Below, piece after piece: positions 52,701 to 64,000 of a stretch of 64,000 nt of DNA. The notes beneath the pieces are model-generated. The model was not told the origin of the DNA. It did not search any database and saw only the letters and a program-made list of their open reading frames with translations. Within the stretch, counting starts at the first letter, position 1. Each line of letters starts with the position of its first letter. The DNA comes from Crossaster papposus. Its lineage: Eukaryota; Echinodermata; Asteroidea; Velatida; Solasteridae. The stretch spans positions 62,001-126,000 of the forward strand of contig JBAIAA010000406.1 in the NCBI GenBank assembly GCA_037893245.1. Reading direction: 5' to 3'. Both the position numbers and the translations under genes were made by a program.

Positions 52701-55700
52701 TTTTGGCACTATTTACCTTCAGATCACGAAATGGACTTACAACACTCGAAAATGGTCTATAGCGCCCATTTAGCCTAAGAAACACTTTTCGGCACTTGTT
52801 ACCTTCAGATTACGAAATGGATTTACAACACTCGCAAATGCTCTATAGCGCCTATTGAGCCTAACAAACACTTTTCGGGGCACTATTTACCTTTAGATCA
52901 CGAAATTGACTAACAACACTCCCAAATGCTCTATAGCGCCCATTGAGCCTAACAAACACTTTTTGGCACTATTTACCTTCAGATCACGAAATGGAGTTAC
53001 AAACACTCCCAAATGCTCTATAGCTTCCATTTAGCCTAACAAACACTTTTCGGCACTTTTTACCCTCAGATCACGAAATGGACTTCCAACACTCCAAATT
53101 GGTCTATAGCGCACATTGAGCCAAACAAACACTTTTTGGCACTATTTACCTTCAGATCACGAAATGGATTTACAACACTCCCAAATGCTCTATAGCGCCC
53201 ATTAAGCCTAACAAACACTTTTCGGCACTATTTACCTTCAGATCACGAAATGGACTTACAACACTCCCAAATGCTCTATAGCGTCCATTTAGCCTAACAA
53301 ACACTTTTCGGCACTATTTACCTTCAGATCACGAAATTGACTAACAACACTCCCAAATGCTCTAAAGCGCCCATTGAGCCTAAGAAACACTTTTCGGCAC
53401 TTTTTAACGTCAGATCACGAAACGGACTTACAACACTTCCAAATGGTCTATAGCGCCCATTGAGCCTAACAAACACTTTTTGGCACTATTTACCTTCAGA
53501 TCACGAAATGGACTTACAACACTCCCAAATGCTCTATAGCGCCCATTGAGCCTAACAAACACTTTTCGGCACTATTTACCTTCAGATCACGAAATGGACT
53601 TACAACACTCCCAAATGCTCTATAGCGTCCATTTAGCCTAACAAACACTTTTCGGCACTATTTACCTTCAGATCACAAAATGGATTTACAACACTCCCAA
53701 ATGGTCTATAGCGCCCATTGAGCCTAACAAACACTTTTCGGCACTTTTTACCTTCAGATCACGAAATTGACTAACAACACTCCCAAATGCTCTATAGCGC
53801 CCATTGAGCCAAACAAACACTTTTCGGCACTTTTTACCGTCAGATCACGAAATGGACTTCCAACACCCCAAAATGGTCTGTAGCGCACATTGAGCCTAAC
53901 AAACACTTTTCGGCACTATTTACCTTCAGATCACGAAATGGACTTACAACACTCGAAAATGGTCTATAGCGCCCATTGAGCCTAAGAAACACTTTTCGGT
54001 ACTTTTTAACGTCAGATCACGAAACGGACTTACAACACTCTCAAATGCTCTATAGCGTCCATTTAGCCTAACAAACACTTTTTGGCACTATTTACCTTCA
54101 GATCACGAAATGGACTTACAACACTCGAAATGATCTATTAGCGCCCATTGAGCCTAACAAACACTTTTCGGAACTATTTACCTTTAGATCACGAAATTGA
54201 CTAACAACACTCCCAAATGCTCTATAGCGCCCATTGAGCCTAACAAACACCTTTCGGCACTATTTACCTTCAGATCACGAAATGGACTTACAACACTCGA
54301 AAATGGTCTATAGCGCCCATTGAGCCTAAGAAACACTTTTCGGCACTTTTTAACGTCAGATCACGAAACTGAATTACAACACTCCCAAATGCTCTATAGC
54401 GCCCATTGAGCCTAACAAACACTTTTTGGCACTATTTACCTTCAGATCACGAAATGGACTTACAACACTCTCAAATGCTCTATAGCGTCCATTTAGCCTA
54501 ACAAACACTTTTTGGCACTATTTACCTTCAGATCACGAAATGGACTTACAACACTCGAAATGATCTATTAGCGCCCATTGAGCCTAAGAAACACTTTTCG
54601 GTACTTTTTAACGTCAGATCACGAAACGGACTTACAACACTCCCAAATGGTCTATAGCGCCCATTGAGCCTAACAAACACTTTTTGGCACTATTTACCTT
54701 CAGATTACGAAATGGACTTACAACACTCCCAAATGCTCTATAGCGCCCATTGAGCCTAACAAACACTTTTCGGCACTTTTTACCGTCAGATCACGAAATG
54801 GACTTCCAACACTCCAAAATGGTCTATAGCGCACATTGAGCCAAACAAACACTTTTTGGCACTATTTACCTTCAGATCACGAAATGGACTTACAACACTC
54901 CCTAATGTTCTATAGCGCCCATTGAGCCTAACAAACACTTTTCGGCACTTTTTACCTTCAGATCACGAAATTGACTAACAACTCTCCCAAATGCTCTATA
55001 GCGCCCATTGAGCCTAACAAACACTTTTTGGCACGATTTACCTTCAGATCACGAAACGGACTTACAACACTTCCAAATGGTCTATAGCGCCCATTGAGCC
55101 TAACAAACACTTTTTGGCACTATTTACCTTCAGATCACGAAATGGACTTACAACACTCCCAAATGCTCTATAGCGCCCATTGAGCCTAACAAACACTTTT
55201 CGGCACTATTTACCTTCAGATCACAAAATGGACTTACAACACTCCCAAATGCTCTATAGCGTCCATTTAGCCTAACAAACACTTTTCGGCACTATTTACC
55301 TTCAGATCACAAAATGGATTTACAACACTCCCAAATGGTATATAGCGCCCATTGAGCCTAACAAACACTTTTCGGCACTTTTTACCTTCAGATCACGAAA
55401 TTGACTAACAACACTCCCAAATGCTCTATAGCGCCCATTGAGCCAAACAAACACTTTTCGGCACTTTTTACCGTCAGATCACGAAATGGACTTCCAACAC
55501 CCCAAAATGGTCTGTAGCGCACATTGAGCCTAACAAACACTTTTCGGCACTATTTACCTTCAGATCACGAAATGGACTTACAACACTCGAAAATGGTCTA
55601 TAGCGCCCATTGAGCCTAAGAAACACTTTTCGGTACTTTTTAACGTCAGATCACGAAACGGACTTACAACACTCCCAAATGCTCTATAGCGTCCATTTAG

Positions 55701-55940
55701 CCTAACAAACACTTTTTGGCACTATTTACCTTCAGATCACGAAATGGACTTACAACACTCGAAATGATCTATTAGCGCCCATTGAGCCTAAGAAACACTT
55801 TTCGGTACTTTTTAACGTCAGATCACGAAACGGACTTACAACACTCCCAAATGGTCTATAGCGCCCATTGAGCCTAACAAACACTTTTTGGCACTATTTA
55901 CCTTCAGATTACGAAATGGACTTACAACACTCCCAAATGC
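52701..55940 (+). repeat. 3.2-kb tandem copy of 49,430-52,670 (offset 3,271)
   Basis: The CGGGGC unit at 49,606 recurs at 52,877, the F unit at 49,722 recurs at 52,993, and the unusual joint CACGATTTACC followed by CGAAACGG and CACTTCC at 51,770-51,800 recurs near 55,041-55,071. The offset is 38 monomers plus 3 bases. The same order is seen at 13,800-17,030, the template of the 10.8-kb copy, but there the block is single. This tandem step therefore followed the 10.8-kb duplication. Confidence 0.83.
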
Positions 55941-58900
55941 TCTATAGCGCCCATTGAGCCTAACAAACACTTTTCGGCACTTTTTACGGTCAGATCACGA
56001 AATGGACTTCCAACACTCCAAAATGGTCTATAGCGCACATTGAGCCAAACAAACACTTTTTGGCACTATTTACCTTCAGATCACGAAATGGACTTACAAC
56101 ACTCCCTAATGCTCTATAGCGCCCATTGAGCCTAACAAACACTTTTCGGCACTTTTTACCTTCAGATCACGAAATTGACTAACAACTCTCCCAAATGCTC
56201 TATAGCGCCCATTGAGCCTAACAAACACTTTTTGGCACGATTTACCTTCAGATCACGAAATGGACTTACAACACTCGAAAATGGTCTATTAGCGCCCATT
56301 GAGCCTAAGAAACACTTTTCGGTACTTTTTAACGTCAGATCACGAAACGGACTTACAACACTCCCAAATGGTCTATAGCGCACATTGAGCCTAACAAACA
56401 CTTTTTGGCACTATTTACCGTCAGATTACGAAATGGACTTACAACACTCCCAAATGCTCTATAGCGCCCATTTAGCCTAACAAACACTTTTCGGAACTAT
56501 TTACCTTTAGATCACGAAATTGACTAACAACACTCCCAAATGCTCTATAGCGCCCATTGAGCCTAACAAACACCTTTCGGCACTATTTACCTTCAGATCA
56601 CGAAATGGACTTACAACACTCGAAAATGGTCTATAGCGCCCATTTAGCCTAAGAAACACTTTTCGGCACTTGTTACCTTCAGATTACGAAATGGATTTAC
56701 AACACTCGCAAATGCTCTATAGCGCCTATTGAGCCTAACAAACACTTTTCGGGGCACTATTTACCTTTAGATCACGAAATTGACTAACAACACTCCCAAA
56801 TGCTCTATAGCGCCCATTGAGCCTAACAAACACTTTTTGGCACTATTTACCTTCAGATCACGAAATGGAGTTACAAACACTCCCAAATGCTCTATAGCTT
56901 CCATTTAGCCTAACAAACACTTTTCGGCACTTTTTACCCTCAGATCACGAAATGGACTTCCAACACTCCAAATTGGTCTATAGCGCACATTGAGCCAAAC
57001 AAACACTTTTTGGCACTATTTACCTTCAGATCACGAAATGGATTTACAACACTCCCAAATGCTCTATAGCGCCCATTAAGCCTAACAAACACTTTTCGGC
57101 ACTATTTACCTTCAGATCACGAAATGGACTTACAACACTCCCAAATGCTCTATAGCGTCCATTTAGCCTAACAAACACTTTTCGGCACTATTTACCTTCA
57201 GATCACGAAATTGACTAACAACACTCCCAAATGCTCTAAAGCGCCCATTGAGCCTAAGAAACACTTTTCGGCACTTTTTAACGTCAGATCACGAAACGGA
57301 CTTACAACACTTCCAAATGGTCTATAGCGCCCATTGAGCCTAACAAACACTTTTTGGCACTATTTACCTTCAGATCACGAAATGGACTTACAACACTCCC
57401 AAATGCTCTATAGCGCCCATTGAGCCTAACAAACACTTTTCGGCACTATTTACCTTCAGATCACGAAATGGACTTACAACACTCCCAAATGCTCTATAGC
57501 GTCCATTTAGCCTAACAAACACTTTTCGGCACTATTTACCTTCAGATCACAAAATGGATTTACAACACTCCCAAATGGTCTATAGCGCCCATTGAGCCTA
57601 ACAAACACTTTTCGGCACTTTTTACCTTCAGATCACGAAATTGACTAACAACACTCCCAAATGCTCTATAGCGCCCATTGAGCCAAACAAACACTTTTCG
57701 GCACTTTTTACCGTCAGATCACGAAATGGACTTCCAACACCCCAAAATGGTCTGTAGCGCACATTGAGCCTAACAAACACTTTTCGGCACTATTTACCTT
57801 CAGATCACGAAATGGACTTACAACACTCGAAAATGGTCTATAGCGCCCATTGAGCCTAAGAAACACTTTTCGGTACTTTTTAACGTCAGATCACGAAACG
57901 GACTTACAACACTCTCAAATGCTCTATAGCGTCCATTTAGCCTAACAAACACTTTTTGGCACTATTTACCTTCAGATCACGAAATGGACTTACAACACTC
58001 GAAATGATCTATTAGCGCCCATTGAGCCTAACAAACACTTTTCGGAACTATTTACCTTTAGATCACGAAATTGACTAACAACACTCCCAAATGCTCTATA
58101 GCGCCCATTGAGCCTAACAAACACCTTTCGGCACTATTTACCTTCAGATCACGAAATGGACTTACAACACTCGAAAATGGTCTATAGCGCCCATTGAGCC
58201 TAAGAAACACTTTTCGGCACTTTTTAACGTCAGATCACGAAACTGAATTACAACACTCCCAAATGCTCTATAGCGCCCATTGAGCCTAACAAACACTTTT
58301 TGGCACTATTTACCTTCAGATCACGAAATGGACTTACAACACTCTCAAATGCTCTATAGCGTCCATTTAGCCTAACAAACACTTTTTGGCACTATTTACC
58401 TTCAGATCACGAAATGGACTTACAACACTCGAAATGATCTATTAGCGCCCATTGAGCCTAAGAAACACTTTTCGGTACTTTTTAACGTCAGATCACGAAA
58501 CGGACTTACAACACTCCCAAATGGTCTATAGCGCCCATTGAGCCTAACAAACACTTTTTGGCACTATTTACCTTCAGATTACGAAATGGACTTACAACAC
58601 TCCCAAATGCTCTATAGCGCCCATTGAGCCTAACAAACACTTTTCGGCACTTTTTACCGTCAGATCACGAAATGGACTTCCAACACTCCAAAATGGTCTA
58701 TAGCGCACATTGAGCCAAACAAACACTTTTTGGCACTATTTACCTTCAGATCACGAAATGGACTTACAACACTCCCTAATGTTCTATAGCGCCCATTGAG
58801 CCTAACAAACACTTTTCGGCACTTTTTACCTTCAGATCACGAAATTGACTAACAACTCTCCCAAATGCTCTATAGCGCCCATTGAGCCTAACAAACACTT

Positions 58901-61900
58901 TTTGGCACGATTTACCTTCAGATCACGAAATGGACTTACAACACTCGAAAATGGTCTATAGCGCCCATTTAGCCTAACAAACACTTTTCGGAACTATTTA
59001 CCTTTAGATCACGAAATTGACTAACAACACTCCCAAATGCTCTATAGCGCCCATTGAGCCTAACAAACACCTTTCGGCACTATTTACCTTCAGATCACGA
59101 AATGGACTTACAACACTCGAAAATGGTCTATAGCGCCCATTTAGCCTAAGAAACACTTTTCGGCACTTTTTAACGTCAGATCACGAAACGGACTTACAAC
59201 ACTCCCAAATGGTCTATAGCGCCCATTGAGCCTAACAAACACTTTTTGGCACTATTTACCTTCAGATCACGAAATGGAGTTACAAACACTCCCAAATGCT
59301 CTATAGCTTCCATTTAGCCTAACAAACACTTTTCGGCACTTTTTACCCTCAGATCACGAAATGGACTTCCAACACTCCAAATTGGTCTATAGCGCACATT
59401 GAGCCAAACAAACACTTTTTGGCACTATTTACCTTCAGATCACGAAATGGATTTACAACACTCCCAAATGCTCTATAGCGCCCATTAAGCCTAACAAACA
59501 CTTTTCGGCACTATTTACCTTCAGATCACGAAATGGACTTACAACACTCCCAAATGCTCTATAGCGTCCATTTAGCCTAACAAACACTTTTCGGCACTAT
59601 TTACCTTCAGATCACGAAATTGACTAACAACACTCCCAAATGCTCTAAAGCGCCCATTGAGCCTAAGAAACACTTTTCGGCACTTTTTAACGTCAGATCA
59701 CGAAACGGACTTACAACACTTCCAAATGGTCTATAGCGCCCATTGAGCCTAACAAACACTTTTTGGCACTATTTACCTTCAGATCACGAAATGGACTTAC
59801 AACACTCCCAAATGCTCTATAGCGCCCATTGAGCCTAACAAACACTTTTCGGCACTATTTACCTTCAGATCACGAAATGGACTTACAACACTCCCAAATG
59901 CTCTATAGCGTCCATTTAGCCTAACAAACACTTTTCGGCACTATTTACCTTCAGATCACAAAATGGATTTACAACACTCCCAAATGGTCTATAGCGCCCA
60001 TTGAGCCTAACAAACACTTTTCGGCACTTTTTACCTTCAGATCACGAAATTGACTAACAACACTCCCAAATGCTCTATAGCGCCCATTGAGCCAAACAAA
60101 CACTTTTCGGCACTTTTTACCGTCAGATCACGAAATGGACTTCCAACACCCCAAAATGGTCTGTAGCGCACATTGAGCCTAACAAACACTTTTCGGCACT
60201 ATTTACCTTCAGATCACGAAATGGACTTACAACACTCGAAAATGGTCTATAGCGCCCATTGAGCCTAAGAAACACTTTTCGGTACTTTTTAACGTCAGAT
60301 CACGAAACGGACTTACAACACTCTCAAATGCTCTATAGCGTCCATTTAGCCTAACAAACACTTTTTGGCACTATTTACCTTCAGATCACGAAATGGACTT
60401 ACAACACTCGAAATGATCTATTAGCGCCCATTGAGCCTAACAAACACTTTTCGGAACTATTTACCTTTAGATCACGAAATTGACTAACAACACTCCCAAA
60501 TGCTCTATAGCGCCCATTGAGCCTAACAAACACCTTTCGGCACTATTTACCTTCAGATCACGAAATGGACTTACAACACTCGAAAATGGTCTATAGCGCC
60601 CATTTAGCCTAAGAAACACTTTTCGGCACTTTTTAACGTCAGATCACGAAACGGACTTACAACACTCCCAAATGGTCTATAGCGCCCATTGAGCCTAACA
60701 AACACTTTTTGGCACTATTTACCTTCAGATCACGAAATGGAGTTACAAACACTCCCAAATGCTCTATAGCTTCCATTTAGCCTAACAAACACTTTTCGGC
60801 ACTTTTTACCCTCAGATCACGAAATGGACTTCCAACACTCCAAATTGGTCTATAGCGCACATTGAGCCAAACAAACACTTTTTGGCACTATTTACCTTCA
60901 GATCACGAAATGGATTTACAACACTCCCAAATGCTCTATAGCGCCCATTAAGCCTAACAAACACTTTTCGGCACTATTTACCTTCAGATCACGAAATGGA
61001 CTTACAACACTCCCAAATGCTCTATAGCGTCCATTTAGCCTAACAAACACTTTTCGGCACTATTTACCTTCAGATCACGAAATTGACTAACAACACTCCC
61101 AAATGCTCTAAAGCGCCCATTGAGCCTAAGAAACACTTTTCGGCACTTTTTAACGTCAGATCACGAAACGGACTTACAACACTTCCAAATGGTCTATAGC
61201 GCCCATTGAGCCTAACAAACACTTTTTGGCACTATTTACCTTCAGATCACGAAATGGACTTACAACACTCCCAAATGCTCTATAGCGCCCATTGAGCCTA
61301 ACAAACACTTTTCGGCACTATTTACCTTCAGATCACGAAATGGACTTACAACACTCCCAAATGCTCTATAGCGTCCATTTAGCCTAACAAACACTTTTCG
61401 GCACTATTTACCTTCAGATCACAAAATGGATTTACAACACTCCCAAATGGTCTATAGCGCCCATTGAGCCTAACAAACACTTTTCGGCACTTTTTACCTT
61501 CAGATCACAAAATTGACTTACAACACTCCCAAATGCTCTATAGCGCCCATTGAGCCAAACAAACACTTTTCGGCACTTTTTACCTTCAGATCACGAAATG
61601 GACTTCCAACACCCCAAAATGGTCTGTAGCGCACATTGAGCCTAACAAACACTTTTCGGCACTATTTACCTTCAGATCACGAAATGGACTTACAACACTC
61701 GAAAATGGTCTATAGCGCCCATTGAGCCTAAGAAACACTTTTCGGTACTTTTTAACGTCAGATCACGAAACGGACTTACAACACTCTCAAATGCTCTATA
61801 GCGTCCATTTAGCCTAACAAACACTTTTTGGCACTATTTACCTTCAGATCACGAAATGGACTTACAACACTCGAAATGATCTATTAGCGCCCATTGAGCC

Positions 61901-64000
61901 TAAGAAACACTTTTCGGTACTTTTTAACGTCAGATCACGAAACGGACTTACAACACTCCCAAATGGTCTATAGCGCCCATTGAGCCTAACAAACACTTTT
62001 TGGCACTATTTACCTTCAGATTACGAAATGGACTTACAACACTCCCAAATGCTCTATAGCGCCCATTGAGCCTAACAAACACTTTTCGGCACTTTTTACG
62101 GTCAGATCACGAAATGGACTTCCAACACTCCAAAATGGTCTATAGCGCACATTGAGCCAAACAAACACTTTTTGGCACTATTTACCTTCAGATCACGAAA
62201 TGGACTTACAACACTCCCTAATGCTCTATAGCGCCCATTGAGCCTAACAAACACTTTTCGGCACTTTTTACCTTCAGATCACGAAATTGACTAACAACTC
62301 TCCCAAATGCTCTATAGCGCCCATTGAGCCTAACAAACACTTTTTGGCACGATTTACCTTCAGATCACGAAATGGACTTACAACACTCGAAAATGGTCTA
62401 TTAGCGCCCATTGAGCCTAAGAAACACTTTTCGGTACTTTTTAACGTCAGATCACGAAACGGACTTACAACACTCCCAAATGGTCTATAGCGCACATTGA
62501 GCCTAACAAACACTTTTTGGCACTATTTACCTTCAGATTACGAAATGGACTTACAACACTCCCAAATGCTCTATAGCGCCCATTTAGCCTAACAAACACT
62601 TTTCGGAACTATTTACCTTTAGATCACGAAATTGACTAACAACACTCCCAAATGCTCTATAGCGCCCATTGAGCCTAACAAACACCTTTCGGCACTATTT
62701 ACCTTCAGATCACGAAATGGACTTACAACACTCGAAAATGGTCTATAGCGCCCATTTAGCCTAAGAAACACTTTTCGGCACTTTTTAACGTCAGATCACG
62801 AAACGGACTTACAACACTCCCAAATGGTCTATAGCGCCCATTGAGCCTAACAAACACTTTTTGGCACTATTTACCTTCAGATCACGAAATGGAGTTACAA
62901 ACACTCCCAAATGCTCTATAGCTTCCATTTAGCCTAACAAACACTTTTCGGCACTTTTTTACCGTCAGATCACGAAATGGACTTCCAACACTCCAAATTG
63001 GTCTATAGCGCACATTGAGCCAAACAAACACTTTTTGGCACTATTTACCTTCAGATCACGAAATGGATTTACAACACTCCCAAATGCTCTATAGCGCCCA
63101 TTAAGCCTAACAAACACTTTTCGGCACTATTTACCTTCAGATCACGAAATGGACTTACAACACTCCCAAATGCTCTATAGCGTCCATTTAGCCTAACAAA
63201 CACTTTTCGGCACTATTTACCTTCAGATCACAAAATGGATTTACAACACTCCCAAATGGTCTATAGCGCCCATTGAGCCAAACAAACACTTTTCGGCACT
63301 TTTTACCGTCAGATCACGAAATGGACTTCCAACACCCCAAAATGGTCTGTAGCGCACATTGAGCCAAACAAACACTTTTTGGCACTATTTACCTTCAGAT
63401 CACGAAATGGATTTACAACACTCCCAAATGCTCTATAGCGCCCATTGAGCCTAACAAACACTTTTCGGCACTATTTACCTTTAGATCACGAAATTGACTA
63501 ACAACACTCCCAAATGCTCTATAGCGCCCATTGAGCCTAACAAACACTTTTCGGCACTATTTACCTTCAGATCACGAAATGGACTTACAACACTCGAAAA
63601 TGGTCTATAGCGCCCATTGAGCCTAAGAAACACTTTTCGGCACTTTTTAACGTCAGATCACGAAACTGAATTACAACACTCCCAAATGGTCTATAGCGCC
63701 CATTGAGCCTAACAAACACTTTTTGGCACTATTTACCTTCAGATCACGAAATGGACTTACAACACTCTCAAATGCTCTATAGCGTCCATTTAGCCTAACA
63801 AACACTTTTTGGCACTATTTACCTTCAGATCACGAAATGGACTTACAACACTCGAAATGATCTATTAGCGCCCATTGAGCCTAAGAAACATTTTTCGGTA
63901 CTTTTTAACGTCAGATCACGAAACGGACTTACACCACTCCCAAATGGTCTATAGCGCCCATTGAGCCTAACAAACACTTTTTGGCACTATTTACCTTCAG
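55524..64000 (+). repeat. 8.5-kb segment, copy 2 (truncated by window end)
   Basis: This is the second copy of 25,738-34,214. Its left edge lies inside a block that matches 16,613 onward equally well, because the two templates are themselves related there. The true length is unknown, since the match is still intact at base 64,000. If it continues, the next features outside the window should follow 34,215 onward, including the doubled 172-bp dimer. Confidence 0.88.
63961..64000 (+). repeat. Partial monomer cut by the window end
   Basis: The last 40 bases are the first 40 of an 86-bp unit of the TTTTTGG type. The array clearly continues beyond the window, and no edge of the satellite is visible at either end. 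Confidence 0.95.

Larger units (their letters stand above)
1..64000 (+). repeat. 86-bp satellite DNA array, head to tail, 743 complete monomers plus a partial one
   Basis: Every part of the window is a copy of one 86-bp unit. Successive TTGAGCC or TTTAGCC starts fall at 1, 87, 173 and 259, and the spacing holds to the last start at 63,961. Landmarks in order within a unit are TTGAGCCTAACAAACAC, TTTTCGGCACTATTTACC, TTCAGATCACGAAATGG, ACTTACAACACTCCCAAATG and CTCTATAGCGCCCA. All monomers share one orientation, and no reverse-complement copies were seen. No stretch of unique sequence, transposon, gene or RNA gene interrupts the array. Composition of the consensus is about 43% G+C with C far above G on this strand. 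Known satellites of this form sit in centromeric, pericentromeric or subtelomeric heterochromatin of eukaryotes. That placement is inference here, since no flanking sequence is visible. I do not recognise the family. Confidence 0.98.

Noticed and set aside
1-64000. CRISPR-like regular repeats
   Set aside because: There is no repeat-spacer alternation: all 86 bp of each unit are homologous from copy to copy, the unit is long, and no cas genes are present.
1-64000. CENP-B box in the monomer
   Set aside because: I looked for NTTCGNNNNANNCGGGN on both strands. The TTCGGCACTATTTACC site and the reverse-strand TTTCGTGATCTGAAGG site both lack the central A and the CGGG.
1-64000. Transposable element or retroelement insertion
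   Set aside because: No break in the 86-bp phase larger than 3 bases was found, and the base count closes exactly with the known length variants, so no insertion is hidden in the window.
1-64000. Telomeric or microsatellite tracts
   Set aside because: No TTAGGG- or TTTAGGG-type runs and no long mono- or dinucleotide runs occur. The longest homopolymer is the six-T tract near 33,171, 37,390 and 62,957.
1-64000. Tandem-repeat protein gene or tRNA/rRNA cluster
   Set aside because: An 86-bp unit cannot hold one frame across successive copies, stops occur in all frames, and I see no tRNA arm pattern or rRNA sequence in the unit.
1-64000. Inverted monomers or a strand switch
   Set aside because: I looked for the reverse-complement signature GGGCGCTATAG and AGGCTCAATG on the + strand and found none.
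1-64000. Promoter-like CTATAG and TATAG motifs in each unit
   Set aside because: They are part of the repeat, recur every 86 bp, and have no gene downstream. There is no independent evidence of transcription.

Overview
The whole 64-kb window is one uninterrupted satellite-DNA array. I find no protein-coding gene, RNA gene, transposon, CRISPR array or unique sequence in it. The repeat unit is an 86-bp monomer that begins in phase at base 1 (TTGAGCC) and runs head to tail, always in the same orientation, to the last base. Counting gives 743 complete monomers plus a 40-bp partial one. The 63,960 bases before the last partial monomer equal 743 x 86 + 62. The 62 extra bases are accounted for by the length variants I located: 27 monomers of +1 (GGAGTTACAAAC class), 9 of +1 (TCTATTAGCG class), 3 of +1 (six-T tract), 10 of +2 (CGGGGC class) and one of +3 at 41,859. 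A long, homogenised, gene-free tandem array of this kind points to a eukaryotic genome, most likely centromeric, pericentromeric or other constitutive heterochromatin. I do not recognise the family and cannot say from sequence alone whether the host is plant or animal.

The monomer is about 43% G+C, strongly strand-asymmetric (about 26 C to 11 G on the + strand), and normally has three CpG sites and one GATC site. Two monomers make 172 bp, a typical nucleosome-repeat length. Monomers fall into a limited set of recurring subtypes with linked diagnostic bases. The order of subtypes acts as a barcode.

Reading that barcode shows that the array is not built from one fixed higher-order repeat. It is a mosaic of nested, in-register duplications of very different size. 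From left to right: 1-1,613 is repeated at 3,787; 6,219-17,040 recurs as a 10.8-kb near-identical copy at 41,859-52,680; 7,486-16,124 is repeated in tandem at 17,041-25,679 (offset 9,555); about 22,290-25,676 is repeated in tandem at 25,738-29,120 (offset 3,444); a 1,463-bp unit is repeated twice at 29,190-32,115; 31,742-35,555 is repeated at 35,960-39,773 (offset 4,218); 39,960-41,858 copies 29,287-31,185; 49,430-52,700 is repeated at 52,701-55,940 (offset 3,271); and 25,738-34,214 recurs at 55,524-64,000, running off the window end. Offsets are whole numbers of monomers plus the few extra bases of the length variants, as expected from unequal crossing-over or break-induced replication between aligned monomers.

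Eight identical pairs of short open frames recur in the window. They are read-through of the repeat around one 87-bp monomer, not genes. Duplication edges were placed by eye and are good to about one monomer. Identity was spot-checked, not exhaustively aligned.
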